A stretch of DNA of 43,401 nucleotides from Candidatus Gastranaerophilales bacterium (GCA_003150395.1 QAMI01000020.1:1-43401), one strand, 5' to 3'; positions 7,754 through 16,688 are shown, counted from the stretch's first letter. The notes: generated by a model from the sequence alone, not told the origin. A program made the numbers and translations.

Positions 7754-9412
7754 CTACTCACTGCAGATAGTAATAATAAACTCTGTACCATGGCCAACTT
7801 CACTGTTTACAGTAATTTTGCCCTTATGTTTTTCTATTATCTTTGCAGAAATCGCTAATCCTAATCCTGTTCCAACTCCTACTCCTTTTGTTGTATATCC
7901 GGCTGTGAAAATTTTATTTATTTCCGATTTTTTTATTCCTTTTCCGGTGTCTTTTATAGACACAGTCAAAGTTTTCGGGGTATATGAAGTAGAAATTGTT
8001 ATCTTTCCACTCCCTTCTATTGCCTGGCATGCATTGACCAAAACATTGGTGAATACTTGATTTAGCATATTCGGATAACACTTGATGAGCGGTAATTCGC
8101 TGTAATGTTTTTCAATTAAGATTCTGTTCTTTGTTTCGTGGCGAATCAAGTCCAGCGTTAGATCCAGCTCTTTGTTTATATCTGCTTCCTGAAGTTCTGC
8201 TTCGTCAAGCCGGACAAATTTTTTGAGTGAAGTTACCATGTGGCTGATTCGTTGGATTGCTTCACGGTCTACTTCATTGATATCAGCAAGTATTGAGGAT
8301 ATTTCAGTATCTTCAATTTTTGGAAGAAATTTTGCAAGGATTGCGTTATTGGATTTGATTGAAGCAATCGGAGTATTGATTTCATGCGCTACCCCGGCTA
8401 CAAGCTGGCCGAGAGAGGCCATTTTTTCAGAATTTATCAAATGCAGCTGTGTTTCTTTGAGTTCTTTCAGTGCATTTTGCAGCTGGTGAACTGTTTGGAT
8501 GTTTTTGTTGTAAAGTTCTGCTCTGATAATTGCGTTTCCGAGCTGGGAGGAGATTGCCTCAAGAATTTCTAGTTCCTCGCTTAGTTCGCGGCGCTGATAA
8601 CTAAGTAAAACTATTGTCCCGATTAGCTTTTGCATATGAAAAACCGGAACTGCAATCCTCATAACGGGCTGTTTATATGGTGCTGCATTTTTGTATTCTT
8701 TCATAGAATGCTGGGTTGAAATCCTGCCTGAGAAAATAGTTTCAGCCGTATCGTCATCGAATGTAAATTCTTTTTTTAACTCGGCATTCTTTTTTGGAAA
8801 GACTTCTTCTATACAAAACTTCCCTTTATCGTAAGACGCGTAATATGCTTTAAAAGTTCCAAACATTACGGACAATTCCTTAAGCGCTGAACTTAAGATT
8901 ACAGACAAATCCATTGAGCCTCTGATGATATTGGAAACTTTGTTTATGAGTGCAATACGGATGGCTTGAGCTTGCGCTTTTTGTTTAATTTTCATTAAGT
9001 CATTGTTTTGATTTTCAAGATAGATTACGCGTTCTTTTAGTTTTTTATTTAAAGTTTCAAAAGAATTCAATTCTGTCTCCGCGCTGATATCTGAGAAAAA
9101 CATAAGTGTGTATTTCCATTTTCTGACCGAATACAAATCGAAATATTGAAGTTTTCCGCTGTCATTCTGGTAGGAAATTCTTGCTGAAAAATCTTCTTTT
9201 GAAATCATTGCATTGTAGATAGGAGAATAGTTTTCAGGGTTTTCTGTATCCAGCGGGCAGATGTCAAAATTTGCGTTATGCGAGAACTTTTTGATATCTG
9301 AAAATTCAGGAAACCATCTTTTGAAAGTATTGTTTCTGTAGACGACTTCCTTGTTCTGATTTGTAATAATAACTGCATCCCTAAAACGGTTGAAAATGGT
9401 AAACTTTTTCAT
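7754..9412 (-). CDS. Soluble PAS-GAF sensor histidine kinase
   Basis: Two-component kinase, 552 residues, with no membrane segment, so it is likely a cytoplasmic sensor. Order: PAS-like domain (about 1-115; DAVIITNQNKEVVYRNN), a coiled linker (115-150), a GAF-like domain (about 155-300), a second coil (300-328), HisKA with the phospho-acceptor His343 in VAGVAHEINTPIASIK, and HATPase_c with the N box (Asn460 in NVLVNACQAI), the G1 box DTGKGI and the G2 box GTGLGLAIS. No response regulator gene lies next to it, so it is an orphan. There is no ribosome-binding site before the ATG; instead a perfect TATAAT sits 6 bases upstream, implying a leaderless transcript. Confidence 0.9.
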   Translation of the reverse strand: MKKFTIFNRFRDAVIITNQNKEVVYRNNTFKRWFPEFSDIKKFSHNANFDICPLDTENPENYSPIYNAMISKEDFSARISYQNDSGKLQYFDLYSVRKWKYTLMFFSDISAETELNSFETLNKKLKERVIYLENQNNDLMKIKQKAQAQAIRIALINKVSNIIRGSMDLSVILSSALKELSVMFGTFKAYYASYDKGKFCIEEVFPKKNAELKKEFTFDDDTAETIFSGRISTQHSMKEYKNAAPYKQPVMRIAVPVFHMQKLIGTIVLLSYQRRELSEELEILEAISSQLGNAIIRAELYNKNIQTVHQLQNALKELKETQLHLINSEKMASLGQLVAGVAHEINTPIASIKSNNAILAKFLPKIEDTEISSILADINEVDREAIQRISHMVTSLKKFVRLDEAELQEADINKELDLTLDLIRHETKNRILIEKHYSELPLIKCYPNMLNQVFTNVLVNACQAIEGSGKITISTSYTPKTLTVSIKDTGKGIKKSEINKIFTAGYTTKGVGVGTGLGLAISAKIIEKHKGKITVNSEVGHGTEFIITICSE

Positions 9413-9418
9413 GATTTC

Positions 9419-9447
9419 ATTATAGTAAATATTTGTGTAGTAAGCAA
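9419..9447 (-). promoter_or_regulatory. Promoter of the histidine kinase, positioned for a leaderless mRNA
   Basis: On the minus strand: TTGCTT (-35, 9447-9442), a 17-bp spacer, TATAAT (-10, 9424-9419), then six bases, then ATG at 9412. Transcription would begin at or next to the start codon. Confidence 0.6.
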
Positions 9448-9461
9448 TTTGTAAATGGCAT

Positions 9462-9493
9462 AAAAAAATCCCGTCTTTATGGCGGGATTTTTA
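9462..9493 (-). terminator. Terminator of the mfd-parvulin operon
   Basis: AAAATCCCG (9465-9473) pairs with CGGGATTTT (9483-9491), with T runs on the minus strand. It sits directly upstream of the kinase promoter. Confidence 0.75.
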
Positions 9494-9508
9494 TTTATTT
9501 TATAAAGA

Positions 9509-10672
9509 TTACTTTTTTTGGATATCTTTAACTTTTTTATCGGATTTTTCCGTTTGATTTCCTTGATTTTGTTCTTGTGGAGCATTGAACATTTTTTGGA
9601 TTTCTCCCTGGACTTTGTCCGGATTGTAAGCTTCGTCAACATATTCAATAGTTGCATTCTTTTTAAGTGATTCAACTAAATCGTCAACCATTTCGACTTG
9701 TTTTTGATTTGTGATGTAATCTTTAATATCGTTTTGAACTTTTTCAAACGGTTCCTGACCGGCTTCTTTTCTGTCAGTAACAAAGATAATGTGATAACCG
9801 TAAGGTGTTGTAACAATATCTGAAATAGAATTTGGTTTGAGAGCAAAAGCTGCTTTTTCAAATTCCGGAACCATTTTTCCTTTCGGGAAGAAACCTAGTT
9901 CACCTCCGTTAACTGCAGTTCCAGGATCTTCGGATTTTTCTTTTGCGATTTTAGCAAATTTAGAAGGATCTTTTTTAACTTCAGCAAGAATTTCTTCTGC
10001 TTTGGCGCGTTTTTCTTTAATTCTTTCTTCTACTTTTGCATTAAGTTCAGCTTCGCTTAATTCTTTGCCTTCATTTTCAGCTTTAATGATTTCTGCTAAA
10101 TCTGCTTTGTTTGCAGCAACAAGAATATGAGAAGCTTTTACTTGTTCAGGATGTTTAAATCTTGAAATATTTTCGTTATAGAATTTTTTTGCATCCGCAT
10201 CTGATACTTTTACTTCTCCGAGAGATTCTGCAAGTTTTTTAATTTTAACCTGTTCTGTAACATCTTTTTTGAAATCAGATGATGAGATTCCATTTTGTTT
10301 TAAAATAGTATCCAGTTGTTCTTTTGAACCTACTTTTTGAATGATATCTTTAATTGCATCTTCTGTATCTTTTGCTGTAACTTTAATTCCGCGTTTTTCA
10401 ATTTCACCATCTAAAAGTGATTTAACTATTAATTCGTTAATAATTCTAACTTTCATCAGGTTGATGATGAAATCATTTTTGCCATTATTCAAATCAACTC
10501 CCATCTGGGCAAACATTGAATTGTTCATAGCTTTGTCCATTTTTTCGTCAAACTGGCCTTGAGTGATTTTACGGTCATTAACTTTGATAATCGCATTACC
10601 TGATTTCAAGCCGCAGCCTGTGAAAAGAATTGCTGTGGCTGCTAATGTGACTAAGAGTTTTTTTCCCTTCAT
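9509..10672 (-). CDS. Parvulin-type peptidyl-prolyl isomerase lipoprotein (PrsA/SurA-like)
   Basis: Extracytoplasmic foldase that assists folding of exported proteins. The N-terminus MKGKKLLVTLAATAILFTGCG is a lipoprotein signal peptide with lipobox FTGC, so it should be anchored in a membrane. A SurA/PrsA-like N-terminal chaperone region follows, then a parvulin domain (about residues 170-320) opening EQVKASHILV and closing YGYHIIFVTDRKEA, and a Lys/Gln-rich tail. The ATG at 10672 fits because it opens directly on the signal peptide and has a GAGAG site; an in-frame ATG at 10705 would add 11 charged residues before it. It begins 16 bp after the stop of mfd, so they share an operon. Confidence 0.88.
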   Translation of the reverse strand: MKGKKLLVTLAATAILFTGCGLKSGNAIIKVNDRKITQGQFDEKMDKAMNNSMFAQMGVDLNNGKNDFIINLMKVRIINELIVKSLLDGEIEKRGIKVTAKDTEDAIKDIIQKVGSKEQLDTILKQNGISSSDFKKDVTEQVKIKKLAESLGEVKVSDADAKKFYNENISRFKHPEQVKASHILVAANKADLAEIIKAENEGKELSEAELNAKVEERIKEKRAKAEEILAEVKKDPSKFAKIAKEKSEDPGTAVNGGELGFFPKGKMVPEFEKAAFALKPNSISDIVTTPYGYHIIFVTDRKEAGQEPFEKVQNDIKDYITNQKQVEMVDDLVESLKKNATIEYVDEAYNPDKVQGEIQKMFNAPQEQNQGNQTEKSDKKVKDIQKK

Positions 10673-10688
10673 AATGTCTCTCTTTCTT

Positions 10689-13600
10689 TTAATATGTAAA
10701 TTCATGACTTATTTTATGAATATAATAAAACAAATCTGTCAAAATGTTAAATACTTCATCAAAGTTCATATATGCATTATTCAAGAGCAAAATGGAATTA
10801 CCTTCCTGGCATGACTTCGGGGCAATTGTAAATTTTATTTTCTTCAATATATTAGAGGGAAGTCCTTTTTGAATAATTTTCCACTCCGGCTCCAAAAACG
10901 GCATATATATTCTTATATTTTCAGGCGTTTCGCGGATTAAGGAAATTCCGACATCAGTTGCGGAAAGTCGCAGGCGGATAAGTTTTATTAAATTTTCAAC
11001 GCTTTGCGGCGGTTTCGAAAAACGGTCTTTCCATTCTTCTGTGATGTAATCCAGTTCTACATCATTTTTAACATCTGCAAGACGTTTATATTCAATCATT
11101 TTTTGTTCGGCAGAGCCAACCCACTCATCAGGGATAAATGCAGTAACATTGATATCGACAATTGCAGGATTATTTTTGTTAACGGTTTCGCCCTGGAGTT
11201 CGCGGACTGTTTCATCCAGAAGCTGGCAATATGTGTCGAAACCGACGTTTATCATATGCCCGTGCTGTTTTGTGCCTAAAATATTACCGACGCCGCGGAT
11301 TTCGACATCACGCATGGCGATTTGATATCCGCTTCCGAGGGTTGTGAATTCTTTTATGGCTTTCAGGCGCTGAAAAGCCTCTTTGGTAATTTCCTTGCTC
11401 TGCTTGTAGAAACAATAACAGTAAGCCTGTCTTTGCGAACGTCCGACGCGGCCGCGAAGCTGGTAAAGCTGTGCAAGTCCAAATCTGTCAGCGTCATGAA
11501 TTATCATGGTGTTTGCATTTGGTATGTCAATGCCGTTCTCGATAATTGTTGTTGCTAAAAGTATGTCGTACTCGTGATTTGCAAAGTCGACGATAACTTT
11601 TTCAAGCGTTTTTTCATCCATCTGCCCGTGTCCGATTGCTATGCGTGCGTTTGGTACAAGCTGCTGTAGTTGGAATTTAAATTCTTCAATAGTTTCAACG
11701 CGGTTGTAAAGATAAAAAACCTGTCCTTCGCGGTCAAGTTCATGTATAATCGCGTTTTTCACCATGTTTTCGTTCCATACGCCAACGTAAGTTTTAATTG
11801 GCATACGGTTTTTAGGTGGTGTGTTGATAATCGACATGTCTTTAATTCCGGAAAGTGACATGTAAAGAGTTCGCGGAATTGGTGTTGCTGACATTGTAAT
11901 AATATCAATATTTTCGCGGAAAGCTTTAAGTTTTTCTTTGTGTTTCACGCCAAACCTGTGTTCTTCATCAATTACGAGAAGGCCAAGGTCTTTGAAAACA
12001 ATTCCTTCCTGCAAAAGCCTGTGGGTGCCGATTACAACATCGCATTCACCAAGCGCAAGCTTTTTAATTGTTTCTTTCTGCTCTTTTGCAGTTCGGAAAC
12101 GTGAAAGAAGTTCGACATTTACGCCAAATGGTTTAAACCGTTCGCTGATGGTTTGAAAATGCTGGAGCGCCAGAATTGTTGTTGGAACAATTACAGCAAC
12201 CTGTTTTCCGGAAGTTACAGCCTTGAAAATCGCGCGCATTGCAACTTCAGTTTTTCCAAATCCGACATCCCCGCAGATAAGCCTGTCCATTGGCTGATCG
12301 CTTTCCATATCAGCCTTAACATCACTAATAGCTTTCATCTGGTCGGGAGTTTCCGTGTATTCAAAAGCCTCTTCCATTTCGACCTGCCAGTTTGTATCAG
12401 GCAGAAAAGCTATTCCCTGCTGCATTTTTCGTCTTGCGTAAAGCCGCAGCAAATCATAAGCAACCTGTTCAACTTCTTTTTTCACGCGGGCTTTTGTGTT
12501 TTCCCAATCTTTGCCGCCCATGCGTGAAAGCTTTGGTTTTATTGCGCCAGAACCTCTGTATCTGACAAGAAGGTTAATTTGTTCTGCCGGAATGTGAAGG
12601 CGGTCTTTTGAGGCGTATTCTATTGTCAGATAATCTTTCAACTGCCCGTCGATTTCCTGCTGGCTTAAGCCGCGGTAAATTCCGACCCCGTGAATGCTGT
12701 GAACAACATATTCGCCTTCCTGAATATCATTAATGTTTTCGATATATTCGGGTTTTTCTTTGTAGTAGGATTTGCGGGATGCCGTAACTTCTTTTGAGCG
12801 TTTGTTAAAAAGTTCGCGGTCGGTGAAGATGATTGTTTTGAAATCTTCTAGAATTCCGCCGTGAGAAGTTATGCTGTCGGTAAAAGTTATGAGTTTAAAG
12901 ACTTCGCGTTCCTTGAGAATTTCTTTTACGCGCTCTTTGTAGTCGGTTGCAATGACGATATTGTATGCCGGCGCGGGTGACGAATAGTCATCGCAAGCCC
13001 CCTCGCCACTTGCGGAGCAAAGGGAACCGGCGAGTACCGAGCCGTGTGACCCTGCTTCCCGTAACGAAGTGGAGTGGTGAGAGGGTTGGGGTGAGGGGTG
13101 TTTAATAAACTCCGCAATTTCATCCAGATTTGCCTCGAAATTCTTCAGCGGAAGTGTGTTAAACTCAACAATTTCGTCCATCTCATCGTCAAGAAAGTTG
13201 TTAAAACCAATCTTTACAAATCCCGCAAGCTTTTGAATAAATTCCTCAAAAAGCACGTGATTTTTGTCTTTCAGTTCGTAATGAAGTCCGAGTTTTAAAT
13301 TTTCTGCAATCTGTGTTTCGTAACCGGCATCAAGCGTTTCAAATCGGGAATAAACTTCGGCGGTTTCGTCTGTGATTACAAGGTAATCTTTAAAATAATC
13401 CAAAACGCTTACCAATTCCGGGTTGAAATAGCTTTGATAAACGTCAATGCCTTCAAAATAACCTTCTTGCTCAAGTTGTTCGGCAAGCTCAGGGGAAAGT
13501 TTTTTGAAGTCGTTAATAAAGGGCGGGTTTTGCCCACTCACCCTGCCCTCTCTACACTCCGCTTCGCTACGGATAACAGGGTCACACGGCTCGGATCTCG

Positions 13601-14387
13601 CCGGTTCCCTTTGCTCCCTAAGGGGAGAGGGTTCATGCGACGAAATTACGTCTGATTTGTAAGCGTTAATCCCATCACAAGCGCTATCATCTGTATTAGA
13701 GCCAATATGTATACGTGCGTAGCACATAAATTTGTGTACCGGCAGGATTTCAAATTCTTTAATTTTTTCGATTGATTTTTGGGTTTCGTTGTCAAAATAT
13801 CGCAAATCAACTACTTCATCGCCCCAGAGCTCTATTCTCACAGGTTTTTTGTCAAGTGAATAGATATCAATTATGTCGCCGCGGATTGAAAACTCCCCAA
13901 TGTCGCTTACCATTGTCGAGCGCTTATAACCAAGTTGAACTAAATTTTCGCCTATTTTTTTTATGTTAATTTCGTCTCCGACATGGAGTTTAATGGCGTT
14001 CTGTTCAAAAAACTTCTCATTCGGAAATTTTTCAAGCATAACTTTAACCGGCGCAATTACAATTTCGGGCTTTTCGCGCAAAATTCTGATTTGCTCGGCG
14101 TATTCGTAACCGTTTGGGGCAACAGTTTCGTACATTGAAATATTTTGAAACGGCAGTAATGCCGCCTCCACGTCAAATGCACGGCGCAAGTCATTTTGAT
14201 ATTTCAAAGCATTTTGTTCTGTTGTTGTGATAAAAAGAACTTTTTTCTTGGAAATTTTTGCGGCCTGCTTAAGCAGAAACAGCCGCAAAATCGCGATTAA
14301 GCCGGTTACGGCAAAAGAATACCTCGACTTCACAAGGTATTGAAACTGTGAATAATTCTCGTTATCAAGATTATCAATATTTATCAC
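10689..14387 (-). CDS. mfd: Transcription-repair coupling factor Mfd, with two in-frame repeat insertions
   Basis: SF2 DNA translocase that removes stalled RNA polymerase and recruits UvrA. Domains in order: UvrB-like N-terminus; CarD-like RNA-polymerase-binding domain (GEYVVHSIHGVGIYRGL... about residues 585-660); helicase motor with Walker A GDVGFGKTE (about 705) and DEEHRFG (about 807); a second RecA domain including the QLRGRVGR region; and a C-terminal domain. The length of 1232 exceeds the usual 1100-1180. The excess lies in two insertions with no counterpart in the family: about residues 214-288 and 430-474. Both contain copies of the same DNA repeat in opposite orientations, and both stay open. 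The start codon is GTG at 14387 with no clear ribosome-binding site. The parvulin lipoprotein follows in the same operon. Confidence 0.93.
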   Translation of the reverse strand: MINIDNLDNENYSQFQYLVKSRYSFAVTGLIAILRLFLLKQAAKISKKKVLFITTTEQNALKYQNDLRRAFDVEAALLPFQNISMYETVAPNGYEYAEQIRILREKPEIVIAPVKVMLEKFPNEKFFEQNAIKLHVGDEINIKKIGENLVQLGYKRSTMVSDIGEFSIRGDIIDIYSLDKKPVRIELWGDEVVDLRYFDNETQKSIEKIKEFEILPVHKFMCYARIHIGSNTDDSACDGINAYKSDVISSHEPSPLREQREPARSEPCDPVIRSEAECREGRVSGQNPPFINDFKKLSPELAEQLEQEGYFEGIDVYQSYFNPELVSVLDYFKDYLVITDETAEVYSRFETLDAGYETQIAENLKLGLHYELKDKNHVLFEEFIQKLAGFVKIGFNNFLDDEMDEIVEFNTLPLKNFEANLDEIAEFIKHPSPQPSHHSTSLREAGSHGSVLAGSLCSASGEGACDDYSSPAPAYNIVIATDYKERVKEILKEREVFKLITFTDSITSHGGILEDFKTIIFTDRELFNKRSKEVTASRKSYYKEKPEYIENINDIQEGEYVVHSIHGVGIYRGLSQQEIDGQLKDYLTIEYASKDRLHIPAEQINLLVRYRGSGAIKPKLSRMGGKDWENTKARVKKEVEQVAYDLLRLYARRKMQQGIAFLPDTNWQVEMEEAFEYTETPDQMKAISDVKADMESDQPMDRLICGDVGFGKTEVAMRAIFKAVTSGKQVAVIVPTTILALQHFQTISERFKPFGVNVELLSRFRTAKEQKETIKKLALGECDVVIGTHRLLQEGIVFKDLGLLVIDEEHRFGVKHKEKLKAFRENIDIITMSATPIPRTLYMSLSGIKDMSIINTPPKNRMPIKTYVGVWNENMVKNAIIHELDREGQVFYLYNRVETIEEFKFQLQQLVPNARIAIGHGQMDEKTLEKVIVDFANHEYDILLATTIIENGIDIPNANTMIIHDADRFGLAQLYQLRGRVGRSQRQAYCYCFYKQSKEITKEAFQRLKAIKEFTTLGSGYQIAMRDVEIRGVGNILGTKQHGHMINVGFDTYCQLLDETVRELQGETVNKNNPAIVDINVTAFIPDEWVGSAEQKMIEYKRLADVKNDVELDYITEEWKDRFSKPPQSVENLIKLIRLRLSATDVGISLIRETPENIRIYMPFLEPEWKIIQKGLPSNILKKIKFTIAPKSCQEGNSILLLNNAYMNFDEVFNILTDLFYYIHKISHEFTY
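13000..13098 (-). repeat. Palindromic repeat element, copy B, in frame inside mfd
   Basis: About 100 bp bounded by CCCTCGCC (13000-13007) and GAGAGGG (13079-13085). Its reverse complement matches copy A (13536-13634) through the shared core CAGGGTCACACGGCTCGG and CGCCGGTTCCCTTTGCTCC. It is read through in the mfd frame as a Pro/Ser/His/Gly-rich segment. Confidence 0.8.
13536..13634 (+). repeat. Palindromic repeat element, copy A, in frame inside mfd
   Basis: About 100 bp bounded by CCCTCTC (13546-13552) and GAGAGGG (13625-13631). It is the same family as copy B but in opposite orientation relative to the gene. It is translated as a Glu/Arg/Pro/Ser-rich segment (SPLREQREPARSEPCDPVI). It is followed by another insert-like stretch up to about 13735. 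Confidence 0.8.
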
Positions 14388-14454
14388 AAAAATAGTTTAT
14401 ATTAGATTTTAACCGATGTAAAGTTTGAAAAAACTTTTAATTAATTTGTTTTTC

Positions 14455-15024
14455 TTAATTCAGCTCTTTTTCCACAATCGGCGGAATCGGTGAGGAAATA
14501 AGCATTGTCATATATTTATCATTTTCGTTTTTGACAGTTTGAGCAAGCTTTACGATTTCATCATTGTTTTTGAAGAAATATTTTACTGCATATTTAAATT
14601 CGGTAATTCCTTTAACCGGATTTTTTTCATATTTGTAAACATTGTAGGTAAAAAAGTTTTGACCGTTTTCCTGCCCGTTTTCAAGATAACTTATTACAGC
14701 CTGGTCTGTTTTATTGTTTTTTACAAACTTTAAAAGTACGCAATTTTCAGCTGTTTCAATATCTTTGTCGATTTCTTCTGCGTATTTAATCGGGTCTTTT
14801 TCTTCAGGAATATGATAAACGCCTATCATTTTTGTCCAATGTTCATGGCTTTCACCTTTTGGAAAGTATTCGTTTAAAGCGTTCGCAACATTCAGCGATT
14901 GAGCAGTGGCTTTCAATACAAAATCCTGATTATCGAACTTGACTTCATTAGCTCCTGCTGCGTATGCGCATACAAGAGAAATTAAAAGCGTCAAAGAAAT
15001 AACATTTAAAATATTTTTTAGCAT
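14455..15024 (-). CDS. Secreted hypothetical protein
   Basis: 189 residues. The N-terminus MLKNILNVISLTLLISLVCAYAAGA is a cleavable signal peptide (cut probably after AYA or AAGA). The mature part is a mixed alpha/beta sequence with a single Cys (ENCVLLKF) and no motif I can place; the layout recalls small periplasmic proteins of unknown function. AGGAAA precedes the ATG. It is divergent from the GalP-like gene, with an 18-bp palindrome (15102-15119) between them. Confidence 0.65.
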   Translation of the reverse strand: MLKNILNVISLTLLISLVCAYAAGANEVKFDNQDFVLKATAQSLNVANALNEYFPKGESHEHWTKMIGVYHIPEEKDPIKYAEEIDKDIETAENCVLLKFVKNNKTDQAVISYLENGQENGQNFFTYNVYKYEKNPVKGITEFKYAVKYFFKNNDEIVKLAQTVKNENDKYMTMLISSPIPPIVEKELN

Positions 15025-15101
15025 TATTTTTTCCTTTACTGTTTTAATTAAACCATATCAGAGATTGGAAAAAATTAGACATTATAATTATTTAAGGGGG
15101 T

Positions 15102-15119
15102 AAAATCAAATTTGATTTT
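15102..15119. promoter_or_regulatory. Perfect 18-bp palindrome between divergent genes (operator candidate)
   Basis: AAAATCAAA is followed directly by TTTGATTTT. It lies about 100 bp upstream of the GalP-like gene and about 80 bp upstream of the divergent secreted-protein gene. A dyad of this size fits a dimeric regulator site; it could also be an AT-rich chance hairpin. Confidence 0.35.
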
Positions 15120-15218
15120 TTTAAGTTTTAGAGCAGGTGTTTTCAAAAAAATTTACAAAAGTGATAATTTTTAGAAAGACGGGGCATAATATTTATATAG
15201 TTTTTAGAAGGAGATTTT

Positions 15219-16637
15219 ATGGAAGATGCTTTGCCAAAAAATGCGACAGAAACAGACAGAGCATTAAAAGCAAAACGCATGAAGGTTTTTATCACATTTG
15301 CGGCAGGCATGGCCGGACTTTTGTTCGGACTTGATATCGGTGTAATTTCGGGTGCGTTACCTTTTATTACAACGCATTTTGAATTGTCAAGCAGGCTTCA
15401 GGAATGGGTTGTATCGACAATGATGCTCGGGGCTGCACTTGGTGCAATTTCAACAGGATGGATTTCATATAAACTCGGTCGAAAAACCAGTCTTATGGCA
15501 GGAGCGGCATTATTTGTGTTGGGGTCGGTCGGCTCTTCTATGGCGCCTAATGTCGTAATACTTTTGATTTCAAGAGTTTTACTTGGCTTCGCCGTTGGAA
15601 TTGCGTCTTATGTTGCGCCTTTGTACCTTTCCGAAATGGCAGAAAAAGAAGACCGCGGAAAACTTATTTCGATGTATCAGATGATGGTTACAATCGGGAT
15701 TTTGACTGCTTTTATTTCTGATACAATTTTTAGTTATGGCGGCCATTGGAGGTTGATGCTCGGAGTAATTTCTGTTCCGGCAGTACTTTTGATGGCGGCT
15801 TTTTTTGGTCTGCCTGACAGCCCGAGATGGCTTGCTTCAAAAGGAAAATTTGAAAAAGCCAAAGAAATCTTGAGAATGCTCAACACAACTGACGCGAAAG
15901 CGGACAGTGAATTAAACGAAATTCACGAAAGCCTTAAAGTTAAGCAGGAAGGCTGGAGTTTATTTAAAGAAAACAAAAACGTACGGCGTGCGGTATATCT
16001 GGGAATGCTATTGCAGGCAATGCAGCAGTTTACGGGTATGAACGTAATCTTATATTATGCTCCGCAGATATTTAAACATGCCGGTTTTGCGAACACTGAA
16101 CAGCAGATGATTGCAACAGTCATTTGCGGTGCAACGAATGTTCTGGCGACTCTGATTGCTATGAAAACAGTTGACAAACAGGGCAGAAAACCTGTTTTGA
16201 AAATAGGATTTGCAGGGATTGCGCTTGGAACGTTTTTGCTGGGTGTTTGTTTATATATGATTAATGCAGGGGTCAGCGCTCTATGGATTTCGATTTTCGC
16301 CATTTTAATGACGTTATTCACTATCGCAAGTTTTGCTATGAGCGCAGGGCCTGTCGTATGGATTTTGTGTTCCGAAATTCAACCTCTCAAAAGCCGTGAT
16401 TTCGGCGTAGCTTGTTCTACAACTACAAACTGGGTTGTAAATATGATTATCGGCGCAACTTTCCTGACATTAATCAATACCTTCGGGATTGCCGTAACTT
16501 TCTGGATTTACACATGTTTGAACATCTTGTTCGTTGTTCTTACCATATTGTTGATTCCGGAAACCAAAGGTATTTCACTTGAAAACATCGAGAAGAACCT
16601 TATGGAAGGGAAACGGCTTCGCGATATCGGAGTTTAG
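15219..16637 (+). CDS. Sugar/H+ symporter of the MFS sugar-porter family, GalP-like
   Basis: Twelve-helix inner-membrane importer of a hexose or pentose, driven by protons. Family signatures: GLLFGLDIGVISGALPFI (helix 1), YKLGRKTSLM after helix 2, SPRWLASKGKFEKAKEIL, QQFTGMNVILYYAP (helix 7, the sugar-binding QQ..N), and the C-terminal PETKGISLENIEKNL. Long stretches agree with E. coli GalP from memory, including RRAVxLGxLLQxMQQFTGMNV, SEIQPLKxRDFG and the ending EGKRLRDIG, which is closer than a distant phylum would predict. 472 residues matches GalP (464). AAGGAG precedes the ATG. A terminator follows. The exact sugar is not shown by sequence; galactose or glucose is most likely. Confidence 0.9.
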   Translation: MEDALPKNATETDRALKAKRMKVFITFAAGMAGLLFGLDIGVISGALPFITTHFELSSRLQEWVVSTMMLGAALGAISTGWISYKLGRKTSLMAGAALFVLGSVGSSMAPNVVILLISRVLLGFAVGIASYVAPLYLSEMAEKEDRGKLISMYQMMVTIGILTAFISDTIFSYGGHWRLMLGVISVPAVLLMAAFFGLPDSPRWLASKGKFEKAKEILRMLNTTDAKADSELNEIHESLKVKQEGWSLFKENKNVRRAVYLGMLLQAMQQFTGMNVILYYAPQIFKHAGFANTEQQMIATVICGATNVLATLIAMKTVDKQGRKPVLKIGFAGIALGTFLLGVCLYMINAGVSALWISIFAILMTLFTIASFAMSAGPVVWILCSEIQPLKSRDFGVACSTTTNWVVNMIIGATFLTLINTFGIAVTFWIYTCLNILFVVLTILLIPETKGISLENIEKNLMEGKRLRDIGV

Positions 16638-16688
16638 CCAAAAAGGAGGTTAAAAAACCGGGCTGCACAAATGAATAGTTTTTATCCG

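Noticed and set aside
9409..9675. 88-codon minus-strand ORF between the kinase and parvulin genes
   Set aside because: It is a shifted frame of the parvulin 3' end that crosses the terminator and the kinase promoter.
13434..13655. Plus-strand ORF over the mfd insertion
   Set aside because: It is the antisense of the repeat element and flanking mfd codons, without a ribosome-binding site.
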